Shown here piece by piece: positions 10,301 to 16,322 of a DNA stretch of 64,000 nucleotides. The number at the start of each line of letters is the position of its first letter. Positions within the stretch are counted from its first letter, which is position 1. Source of the stretch: CAYLNG01 sp964497855. Lineage in GTDB: Bacteria > Verrucomicrobiota > Kiritimatiellia > SS1-B-03-39 > UBA6053. Where the stretch lies: assembly GCA_964497855.1 (NCBI GenBank), contig CAZCFM010000001.1, positions 1 to 64,000 on the forward strand, read 5' to 3'. Both the position numbers and the translations under genes were made by a program. The notes beneath the pieces were generated by a model. It saw nothing but the letters and a program-made list of their open reading frames with translations. It was not told the DNA's origin and did no database searches.

Positions 10301-10436
10301 CCACCGCACGCGTGGCCTCGGCACCGCCAGTTGCGGCCCCGACACCTTGGACACCTACAAAATCCTCCCCGGCGAATTCCACTTCGGCCTCACCCTCCGC
10401 CTTCTCCAGCCAGGGGAAGATCCGGATACGATGTAG
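7356..10436 (+). CDS. lacZ: Beta-galactosidase, LacZ type (GH2)
   Basis: Predicted 1026-residue cytoplasmic GH2 beta-galactosidase, almost the exact length of E. coli LacZ (1024). Domain order is sugar-binding jelly roll, immunoglobulin-like domain, TIM barrel with GVNRHDHDPDHGKTVS and HFNAVRTSHYPNDPEW, a second immunoglobulin-like domain and the large C-terminal beta-sandwich. The acid/base Glu is in SLGNETGYG near residue 462 and the nucleophile Glu in PCEYAHAMGNS near 539, close to E. coli positions 461 and 537. There is no signal peptide. The gene ends in TAG that is itself the first three bases of a 7-bp repeat array. It likely hydrolyses beta-galactosides, for instance side chains of galacto-oligosaccharides. 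Confidence 0.93.
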   Translation: MHPSPSPFPFPRCWEVPELTQINRLPARSFLFPFHSEAAAATRDPAKSKWVRSLDGRWHFDYFQKPEDLDPALLCRTPESEANITVPGNWTVQGWDKPHYTNIQMPFKNQPPLVPNENPSGLYRRTFSVPATWKKRRCVLHIGGAESLAFVYLDGTFVGMSSDSRLPAEFDISPFISPGKTHLLAIFVIRYSAFSYVEDQDHWWMAGIHRSVKLISSADAWIEDVFAKTGYVESDGSGRLVLDVRLGFSGPPGRVCRVTADLRDPAGNPVWKTPQTLDINGTGYRRDGFCGQLSEEIPSVLPWSAEDPKLYSLHLTLSDTTTDEVLEHTALRTGFRTVFIRDGQVLFNGQPILFKGVNRHDHDPDHGKTVSRKWLLEDARLLKTHHFNAVRTSHYPNDPEWYDICDEVGLYVIDEANQEAHANYSTLGRDPRWALTFRERAERMVLRDRNHPCIFCWSLGNETGYGLNHDLAADAIRALDDSRLVHNEAAERWGWFQWHNEYIPGGERSHDFRAPMYPQVKDVVAYGKKPTDVRPFIPCEYAHAMGNSLGCLKEYWDAMYRYPNLQGGFIWDWVEQGLRKIGPDGREFWAYGGDYGDVPNDVNFNCNGMVQPDRIPKPAMAECKKIFQPLLFHSFDAKAGTLRVRNRNFFIGTDDLDFHWRVEVDGKNVAGTSLGRLSIYPQDEQALQLPLPALTLLPGQEAFLTLVATRGKDEIATEQFLLARKARRKRPAALPVPVLKNKSATLGDWTLTPNGITARIGDRDIVRSGPSLQILRGFIDNEGVKGHASHWTETRRNMGKWCLAGLDKLQVVSCTLLRRPDALLQRTQYAAGPLKKAFLHEQTLQLLPQGWLRVEQRIVAHPELPDLPRVGITLDLDPACTQVEWFGRGPGETYPDRKAAGTIGHFRADIQDLFFPYVVPQESGNHEDVRWISARDSRGYGLLALADLPLSASVIPYTPAELNAALHPYDLPKTPGVHMNLDHRTRGLGTASCGPDTLDTYKILPGEFHFGLTLRLLQPGEDPDTM

Positions 10437-10468
10437 TTTCTGGGTTCGGGTTTCTCGTTTCTGGTTTC
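10434..10468. repeat. Tandem heptamers fused to the GH2 stop
   Basis: Five consecutive 7-bp units (TAGTTTC, TGGGTTC, GGGTTTC, TCGTTTC, TGGTTTC) begin with the TAG stop codon of the beta-galactosidase gene and end 11 bp before the next start codon. They are the same class as the array at 7224-7272. Confidence 0.8.
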
Positions 10469-10479
10469 GACATATTTCC

Positions 10480-11402
10480 ATGCGTGTCATCACCTACAAC
10501 ATCCTCCGTCCGATCTGGGCTCGTCCCGGCTGGGATGTCTGGCCCCGGCGCCGCGAAGCCATCGCCGCAGTCCTGCGGGACGCCGCGCCGGACTACGTGG
10601 CGCTGCAGGAGGAAACCCCCGCCATGGTAGAGGAACTGCTGGCCCACCTGCCCGGCTACCGCTATCTCTGCACCGCGCCCGAGCCCAGCAGTGGTGCCGG
10701 TCTGCTGGCCCGAAAGTCCGCTCCGCCGCCCGGAACAGCCCTGCGCATCGATCTGCCCGGACACCGCGTCGCCAATTTCTGGCCCGTGGTGGACAAGGGT
10801 CGGCGCTGCTGGATCGGCTCCACCCACTTCGTTCCCTTTCAGGACGAAAACGCCCTGCTCGCCCGCATCGAATCCGCCCGGCGCGTGATCGATGCCTTCG
10901 CCGCCAGGCCCGCCGAACCGGCTCTGCTCATGGGTGACTTCAATTCCCTCCCCGGCGACGCCTCCATCCGCCACTTTCTGGACGCCGGCTGGCGCGACGC
11001 CCTCCCGCCCGGACCCGACGGACTCCCGGACTCGTTGCCCTCGGCCCTCAACGACACCCGTGACGGCGGCTGGCGTCTCGACTACATCCTGCTTTCTCCG
11101 GGCTGGAGCGTCACCCAGGCCCACATGCTNNNNNNNNNNNNNNNNNNNNNNNNNNNNNNNNNNNNNNNNNNNNNNNNNNNNNNNNNNNNNNNNNNNNNNN
11201 NNNNNNNNNNNNNNNNNNNNNNNNNNNNNGTCTCGACTACATCCTGCTTTCTCCGGGCTGGAGCGTCACCCAGGCCCACATGCTCACCCCCACACCCCCA
11301 CCCTCCGACCACCAACCCCTCTTCGCCGAACTGCACCCCGCCGCCCCCTCCATCTCTACAGGGGTGCGGCAGGAAGAAAAAGAAACAGATGACCCAATCT
11401 GA
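10480..11402 (+). CDS. EEP-family hydrolase, interrupted by assembly gap
   Basis: Endonuclease/exonuclease/phosphatase superfamily protein, a divalent-metal phosphodiesterase fold of unknown substrate. Visible blocks are the N-terminal TYNIL, LQEE (metal ligand Glu), GDFNSLP, RLDYILLS and, beyond the gap, the terminal SDHQPLFAEL. A 100-N run (11130-11229) is flanked by an identical 55-bp sequence. Removing the Ns and one copy gives one uninterrupted frame of 768 bp (255 residues) that ends at the TGA at 11400-11402 and restores the C-terminal catalytic SDH. The break is therefore an assembly artefact, not a pseudogene. It follows the GH2 gene by 43 bp; no Shine-Dalgarno is visible. Confidence 0.85.
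11130..11229. other. 100-N scaffold gap with duplicated flanks
   Basis: Exactly 100 Ns separate two identical 55-bp sequences (11075-11129 and 11230-11284). This is what a scaffolder leaves when overlapping contig ends are joined without merging. The real distance is probably zero. Confidence 0.9.
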
Positions 11403-11829
11403 TGACACAGCATTCCCGTGGGAGTGGTGGGCGTCGAAGCGACGTCACTACAACCTTGGTCTGATCAAAGCCGGTGTTTTGGCCTTTGCCTGCTACGCGG
11501 CACTGTTCTGGATACTTCAGGACAAGCTGGGGAGCGAGGCTGAAATCACTGTCTTCACCACCCTCCTCCAGGGAGTCGGCTACCTGGCATACATGGGCGT
11601 TGCCAACCTAATCTATTTCCTTGGCCCCTTGTCGGAGACCCTGCTTTCACCTGCAAATCCCATCAAATTCAGACGCCGTACCTTCGCCCTGGGATACGGA
11701 CTCTCCTGCGCCGTGCCGTTCACCGTGCCCATATTGCTGATTCTGACAGTGTTCACGGCTGTTCTACAACCCACGAACCCAGACAAGACACCCCGAGACG
11801 CGAAAAATCCCGTATCCATCCGTCTATAG
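11389..11829 (+). CDS. Small membrane protein of unknown function
   Basis: Predicted 146-residue integral membrane protein. It starts with a polar segment rich in Trp (PWEWWASKRRHYN), then shows three likely membrane helices at about residues 26-44, 54-78 and 103-124. The start overlaps the end of the EEP gene by 14 bp, suggesting translational coupling. I recognise no family. A copy of the EEP 3' end lies 182 bp downstream, so this gene sits between two copies of that sequence and may have arrived or been rearranged there. Confidence 0.6.
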   Translation: MTQSDDTAFPWEWWASKRRHYNLGLIKAGVLAFACYAALFWILQDKLGSEAEITVFTTLLQGVGYLAYMGVANLIYFLGPLSETLLSPANPIKFRRRTFALGYGLSCAVPFTVPILLILTVFTAVLQPTNPDKTPRDAKNPVSIRL

Positions 11830-12092
11830 CCAACGATTCTCCCATATTGAGAAGTAGAGAACGAAACAACCCGGCACAAAACGATTCCGTGCGGGTGGCG
11901 GTGCACGGCCTATAAACCTTGTTTCCATGGTCAATCCGTGTTCCTGACCGACTCCATTTCACGGCCCTCCCTCCTCGGCTTCTGCGGTATCATGCTGCTG
12001 CGTCTCCAACCTCCGATCACCAGCCCCTCTTCGCCGAACTGCACCCCGACGACACAAATCCAGATTCAAAAGGAAAATCAAAATACGCTTGA
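11830..12092 (+). pseudogene. Remnant of a second EEP 3' end
   Basis: Most of this intergenic stretch has no gene. Positions 12011-12048 repeat 11303-11340 with 36 of 38 bases identical, and in frame they encode SDHQPLFAELHPDD followed by a Lys/Ser-rich tail to a TGA at 12090-12092. It is the catalytic C-terminal end of an EEP protein without its body, so a partial duplication or the displaced original end of the upstream gene. Both differences within the repeat are third-position changes, which implies that the two copies diverged under coding constraint or recently. Confidence 0.65.
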
Positions 12093-12122
12093 AATAGATA
12101 TCAATAGTGATACTATATAATC
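12089..12122 (+). promoter_or_regulatory. hicAB promoter and possible operator
   Basis: TTGAAA (12089-12094) and TACTAT (12111-12116) are separated by 16 bp, and the ATG of hicA begins 6 bp after the -10. A 5-bp inverted repeat, TATCA-N4-TGATA (12099-12112), lies between the two boxes where a HicB-type autorepressor could bind. No Shine-Dalgarno fits in the remaining space, which points to a leaderless mRNA. Confidence 0.5.
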
Positions 12123-12374
12123 ATGTCTAAGGTTGAAGACATTCTCATGCAGATGCAGTGCAGTCCAAACGGCATACGTTTCGCAGATCTTTGCCGGGTT
12201 TGTGATCACTTTTTTGGCGAAGCACGGCAACGGAAAACAAGCCACAGGGTGTACAAGACGCCCTGGCAGGGAGACCCCCGTGTTAATATTCAAAACGAAA
12301 ATGGGAAAGCCAAAGCGTACCAAGTAAAGCAAATCCTGAAAGCTATTGAGAGGTTCGAGCATGAAAACTATTAA
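12123..12374 (+). CDS. hicA: HicA-family toxin (mRNA interferase)
   Basis: Predicted 83-residue HicA/YcfA-like toxin, a double-stranded-RNA-binding-fold ribonuclease that cleaves mRNA when freed from its antitoxin. The N-terminal helix (MSKVEDILMQMQCSPNGIRF) and the conserved His in KTSHRVYKTPW (near residue 41), then the VNIQNENGKAKAYQVKQIL strand-helix, follow the family layout. The start is fixed by the family N-terminus, although no ribosome site precedes it. Its last 14 bp overlap the HicB gene. The locus is AT-richer than its neighbours, as expected for a transferred module. Confidence 0.82.
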   Translation: MSKVEDILMQMQCSPNGIRFADLCRVCDHFFGEARQRKTSHRVYKTPWQGDPRVNIQNENGKAKAYQVKQILKAIERFEHENY

Positions 12375-12693
12375 AAACGATTATTACACCTACCGGGTCA
12401 CCTGGTCCGAAGAGGATCAGGAGCATGTTGGGATGTGCGCCGAGTTTCCCAGCCTCAGCTGGCTGGCAGCTTCACCGGAAGCCGCGCTGCGAGGAATTCG
12501 GGGTGTCGTCGCCGATGTTGTGGATGAAATGATGAATTCCAATGATCCTGTTCCCGAGCCGCTCGCGAGTCGAAAATTCAGTGGCAAATTCATGGTGAGA
12601 GTTCCGCCGGATGTTCACCGCACCCTGACCCTTCAGGCTGCGGAGGCCGGGGTAAGCCTGAACCGACTGGCCACCGTAAAGCTCGCGCACTGA
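12361..12693 (+). CDS. hicB: HicB-family antitoxin with ribbon-helix-helix
   Basis: Predicted 110-residue antitoxin that should neutralise HicA and repress the operon. Residues about 1-60 are the degenerate RNase H-like HicB fold (YTYRVTWSEEDQEHVGMCAEFPSLS), and residues about 78-110 form a ribbon-helix-helix DNA-binding domain (FMVRVPPDVHRTLTLQAAEA). The ATG at 12361 is chosen because family sequence begins there and it overlaps hicA by 14 bp; a start 15 bp upstream is less likely. Order is toxin first, as is usual for HicAB. Confidence 0.85.
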   Translation: MKTIKNDYYTYRVTWSEEDQEHVGMCAEFPSLSWLAASPEAALRGIRGVVADVVDEMMNSNDPVPEPLASRKFSGKFMVRVPPDVHRTLTLQAAEAGVSLNRLATVKLAH

Positions 12694-12734
12694 CCAGGGT
12701 CAACCATTCCCATGTTTTTTGGAGGATCTTCAAC

Positions 12735-12871
12735 ATGAATGTTGGCAGAAAAACGATGAACAAGAACACAAAAAATTCTGCATCTCCATCGCAGAGAAAG
12801 TGGCTCTGTCACTCTTTGTGGTATCCATCACAATGCCTGCCATGACAATCACGTACAGTCTTGCACCATGA
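12735..12871 (+). CDS. Possible micro-gene with a -1 frameshift
   Basis: An ATG at 12735 follows a strong GGAGG (12721-12725) at good spacing. Read straight, it gives a 36-residue peptide ending at 12845. At A-AAA-AAT (12770-12776) a -1 shift enters a frame that encodes a hydrophobic helix (about 20 residues containing ALSLFVVSITMPAMTIT) and stops at 12869-12871, overlapping the next gene's ATG as ATGA, the same coupling used elsewhere here. The shifted product would be about 45 residues. Explanations are a homopolymer sequencing error, programmed slippage, or chance. No family is recognised. Confidence 0.35.
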
Positions 12872-13680
12872 ACCCTTTGCATACCCGATCAATGATTGCT
12901 CACTGGATTGCCGGTTTTGGACTGATTGCGGTGACGTCTTGCGCATCTCTGGTTCCGAAAGAAAGTATCCACTCTGAATGGATGTCCGCCGGATTCAAAG
13001 TGACGGGACCGAGGTTGCGGGAGGAGTTGGGAATCCCGGAACGGCTGCGTAAATCCAGACGGGATCTTCCATACCTTGTTTTCCATGCGGAATCGGATTC
13101 CCATGCCGTCACCATGATGCTGGAGATGCGGACTAAAGGTCTGGATACTTTTTTCCCCGGAGAAAAGGTTTACAGACTGGCAAGCGCGGGCGATCCTCTC
13201 CACGACTACATGCACCTCGCTTCCCTTCTCGTCGATTCCACGGGAGCCTGCCGGACCATTTCCACTCTCCGCGCCGCCGAGTCCGCCATGGCTGATTCCC
13301 CCGGCCGAGCCCGGACCCGGGATGAGGTTCGTGACGCGGTTTTGGTGTTCGCCGACCTGCTGGGCTACCTGCTCGTCACGGACATCGACCCGGAAACAAA
13401 AACATCGATCGAAGCCATGCGGCGGCAATGGGCTTTTCTCAATCGTGACCCAGGCCCCTCCCGGCAAAAGGAGGAAGACGGGTTTGGAGAAGAGGACTTC
13501 ACATTGGTCATCCAGCCAACGGACGGTGGCTGGGACTGCAAGGCCACATTCCTGATTCACCGCCCCACCTGGCACATTCAGCGCTTCAGGTTCCGCATCA
13601 CAAACAACCCCTCTCCGAAGACACCCTGGTTCAAAATCGACGAGGATCCTGAAACCCTGTGGAAAGTCCGTTTGATGTGA
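12868..13680 (+). CDS. Predicted lipoprotein of unknown function
   Basis: Predicted 270-residue exported lipoprotein. The N-terminus has a hydrophobic stretch ending in a lipobox-like VTSC (Cys near residue 25). The mature part is soluble, mixed alpha/beta, with no motif I recognise; the final 90 residues include a beta-rich part (DFTLVIQPTDGGWDCKATF). The start at 12868 is favoured by ATGA overlap with the upstream micro-frame; an internal ATG at 12892 would also leave a signal peptide. It converges on the mla operon with a 13-bp gap. Confidence 0.6.
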   Translation: MNPLHTRSMIAHWIAGFGLIAVTSCASLVPKESIHSEWMSAGFKVTGPRLREELGIPERLRKSRRDLPYLVFHAESDSHAVTMMLEMRTKGLDTFFPGEKVYRLASAGDPLHDYMHLASLLVDSTGACRTISTLRAAESAMADSPGRARTRDEVRDAVLVFADLLGYLLVTDIDPETKTSIEAMRRQWAFLNRDPGPSRQKEEDGFGEEDFTLVIQPTDGGWDCKATFLIHRPTWHIQRFRFRITNNPSPKTPWFKIDEDPETLWKVRLM

Positions 13681-13693
13681 ACGGTTGAGGGCC

Positions 13694-14746
13694 TCAGAAG
13701 GCGCCGAAGAAGATGCTGGTGAAGGTGGTCAGAGGCGAGGTCTCGCGGAAGTCGTCGATCGTGGCCCGGGCCTCGTCGACCAATGCCTCCACCTTGACGT
13801 AGATGCCGTCGTCTCGGATCAGACGGCCCAGGGTTCCCTCCTGCGCACTGAGATCCGAAGAGAAGGTCTTGAGGGAGGCAACCGTGTCGCGCAGATCGCG
13901 ATACACCTGATCGTCCGAACTGAGCAGTTTGCCGATCGTGCCTTCGCCTTTCTCGACGCGTTCTGCGATTTTCTGCACATCCGCACTGGCCAGGCGGAGC
14001 TGCTCCAGCGTGACGTTGGCGTTGGTGTAGAGAGTGTCGTCTTCGGAAAGCAATTTGCCAATCGTGCCCTTTCCATCCTCCAGCCGCGTACTGATCAACT
14101 TGATCTTGTCGGCGGAGATCCGCAAATCCGCCACCATGCCACGCGCATCGTCATACAACGTCTCTTCGTGAACCAGTCGGCCAATCGTGCCCGCCCCTTT
14201 GTTGATCTGCTCGCTGATTTGCCGCAGGTTGGCCGTCAGTCCGCGGATATTTTCTAGCGTCCCTTCTTCCACAAGCGAGGTGCGGATCATACGAATGGTC
14301 TGCGTGGCTTCGTTCAGCAGGTTGGCCACGGGGCTTCCTTTGAGTCGGTCAAACTGATCCGCCGGCACCTTGGGCAAATGCGAAGACCCTTCGAGAATCA
14401 CCAGACGCATTCCGCCCAGCAACGACGAGGATTCAATTTCCAAGGCGTAGTCTTCGTACAGGGTCAGGTCTTTGGTCAGGCGGAGCCGCACTAGAACGCC
14501 TTCTTCGTTTTCGGGCACGGTGATTTTGTTCACATTGCCGATTTTCACTCCGCGCAAAAACACGCCCTCGCCTTCTTTCAATCCGCCCACTTCCGGGAAA
14601 ACGGCCTGCACAAAAACTTTTTTCTCCCAGAACTTGTTCTGGCTGATGACCACACTGACGGTCAACAGCACCACCAGAATGATGAACATGAAGGCTCCCA
14701 CGACAATTTCCGTGGTCACATCGTTGCGGCGTTTTTTGGTACTCAT
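13694..14746 (-). CDS. mlaD: MlaD-family (MCE) lipid-transfer protein
   Basis: Predicted 350-residue inner-membrane-anchored periplasmic protein of the retrograde phospholipid transport (Mla) system. After a short basic N-terminus there is one membrane helix (about 14-35), then the MCE domain with VFLRGVKIGNVNKI (about 62-75). The remaining 200 residues are amphipathic helices with four copies of a G-T-I-G-(K/R)-L motif spaced about 36-50 residues apart, typical of long MCE proteins that form a tunnel or needle. The ATG at 14746 overlaps mlaF as ATGA and so decides the start; a 16-residue upstream extension is unlikely. Last gene of the operon. Confidence 0.88.
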   Translation of the reverse strand: MSTKKRRNDVTTEIVVGAFMFIILVVLLTVSVVISQNKFWEKKVFVQAVFPEVGGLKEGEGVFLRGVKIGNVNKITVPENEEGVLVRLRLTKDLTLYEDYALEIESSSLLGGMRLVILEGSSHLPKVPADQFDRLKGSPVANLLNEATQTIRMIRTSLVEEGTLENIRGLTANLRQISEQINKGAGTIGRLVHEETLYDDARGMVADLRISADKIKLISTRLEDGKGTIGKLLSEDDTLYTNANVTLEQLRLASADVQKIAERVEKGEGTIGKLLSSDDQVYRDLRDTVASLKTFSSDLSAQEGTLGRLIRDDGIYVKVEALVDEARATIDDFRETSPLTTFTSIFFGAF

Positions 14747-15513
14747 GATAAAATTCTCCCGGGGAATTCTTCGAAGAAATTGGCGCTGATGCACTGGGAA
14801 TCCAGGAATCCGCGAATGATCTCGTTTTTGGAGTGGAGGAAATCGCGGGGCTTGCTGATTTCGACCACCTGGCCTTTGTGCAGCATCGCGATACGATCGG
14901 AAATGGTGAGGGCGCTGATCATGTCGTGCGTGACCACCACACTGGTCACACCGAGATCTTTCTGCAGCTTGAAAATCAGTTCGTCAATGGTGCGCGACGT
15001 CACCGGATCGAGGCCGGAGGTGGGTTCGTCATACAGAAGAATATCCGGCTCGGTGACGACGGCCCGCGCGAGTCCGGCGCGTTTCTGCATGCCGCCGGAA
15101 ATGTCCGATGGCAATTTGTCGGCGGCCTCGAGCAAATTGACCTTCTCCAGCACACTGCGGACTTTCCGGTCGATGTCGGCGTCGCTTTGCCGCGTGTTTT
15201 CGCGCAAAGGCAGGGCCACGTTTTCGTAAACGGTGAGCCATTGCAGCAGGGCCGCACTCTGGAAGAGATACCCGAAGCGGGAGCGAACCTTGGAGAGTTC
15301 CCCTCCGTCGAGGTCGTTGATGCGAACGTCGTCGATGAAGATGTCCCCGGACGTGGGCGTGAGTAGGCGGACCATGTGTTTGAGGGTGACGCTTTTCCCG
15401 GCGCCGGAAGTGCCGACCAGTGAAATGGTTTCCCCCTTGTGCACATGCATGTCGAACCCGCGCAGGACGGGTTTTCCGGAGAACTCCTTGATGACATTGA
15501 CGAAGCGTATCAT
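14743..15513 (-). CDS. mlaF: MlaF-family ABC transporter ATPase
   Basis: Predicted 256-residue ABC ATPase energising phospholipid transport with the MlaE permease. Walker A is GTSGAGKSVT (about 34-43), signature SGGMQKRAGLARAV, Walker B ILLYDEPTSGLDP, then the H-loop VVVTHD. Length suits the family. Both ends overlap neighbours by 4 bp (ATGA), so it is translationally coupled to mlaE upstream and mlaD downstream. Confidence 0.93.
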   Translation of the reverse strand: MIRFVNVIKEFSGKPVLRGFDMHVHKGETISLVGTSGAGKSVTLKHMVRLLTPTSGDIFIDDVRINDLDGGELSKVRSRFGYLFQSAALLQWLTVYENVALPLRENTRQSDADIDRKVRSVLEKVNLLEAADKLPSDISGGMQKRAGLARAVVTEPDILLYDEPTSGLDPVTSRTIDELIFKLQKDLGVTSVVVTHDMISALTISDRIAMLHKGQVVEISKPRDFLHSKNEIIRGFLDSQCISANFFEEFPGRILS

Positions 15514-16322
15514 CCGTAGAACAACTTGGTGAGAATGAAGCCGGTGATGAGAATGACGAGGAAGGAAATAACCACCGTGGCCCGTGTGGCGCGGCCCACG
15601 CCCACCGCTCCGCCTGTGGTGGTGAGTCCCTCGTGGCAGGCCACCATGTTGATGATGAAGCCGAAGCAGCAGGCTTTGAAGAGGCCCGTGTAGAGGTCCT
15701 TGTTGGCGGCGTACTCGATGGCCTTGTCGATGTAGGCCTGCAATTCGATGCCCAGCTGGGTCACCCCAATGATGGCGCCTCCCGCCACCGCAATGATGTT
15801 GGTGTAGAGCGTGAGCAGGGGCAGCATGACGAGCATGGACACCAGGCGGGGCATGACCAGAAAACGCACGGGGTTGATCGACATGATTTCCAGGGCCGCG
15901 ATCTCCTCGCTCACCGTCATGGTCCCCAATTGCGCGGCGATGCTGGAGCCCACGGAGGCTGCAATGATCAGCGCCGTCATGAAGGGTCCCATTTCACGGA
16001 GCATCACCACCGTCACGGCGCCGCCCACTTCGACCTCCTGCCCGTAGCGCTGCAATTCCACACCGGTCTGCACCGCAAAGATCATGCCGATGAAGAGGGC
16101 AACCACGGAAATCACCGGAAGGCTTTTGATGCCAGTGACAAAGAGTTGATACGCCACTTCACCTCTCATGCGTTTGTCAAACATGCGCGGGATCAGGAAC
16201 AGGGCCTGAAGATTCAAGAGCAGGGCCTGTCCCACTTGCTGGAAAAAGGAAAGCGCATTGTAGCCCCAGCGGGCAAACAAATTGTCACATTCCGGACAGA
16301 CGTAGGGTTCGCGGGTGATCAT
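15510..16322 (-). CDS. mlaE: MlaE-family permease with N-terminal CPEC extension
   Basis: Predicted 270-residue inner-membrane permease of the Mla lipid transporter. Family blocks include LFVTGIKSLPVISVVALFIG, MLREMGPFMTALIIAASVGS and EEIAALEIMSINPVRFLV, with about five or six membrane helices. An oddity is the first 20 residues, where YVCPECDNLFARWGY precedes the usual interface helix; a single Cys pair is not a full zinc site by itself. The start overlaps the upstream gene as ATGA. Coupled to mlaF downstream. Confidence 0.92.
   Translation of the reverse strand: MITREPYVCPECDNLFARWGYNALSFFQQVGQALLLNLQALFLIPRMFDKRMRGEVAYQLFVTGIKSLPVISVVALFIGMIFAVQTGVELQRYGQEVEVGGAVTVVMLREMGPFMTALIIAASVGSSIAAQLGTMTVSEEIAALEIMSINPVRFLVMPRLVSMLVMLPLLTLYTNIIAVAGGAIIGVTQLGIELQAYIDKAIEYAANKDLYTGLFKACCFGFIINMVACHEGLTTTGGAVGVGRATRATVVISFLVILITGFILTKLFYG

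Noticed and set aside
10312..11829. Single 505-residue frame across the N run
   Set aside because: It joins a wrong frame of the EEP gene to the membrane protein through Ns. The flanking duplication shows that the join is artificial.
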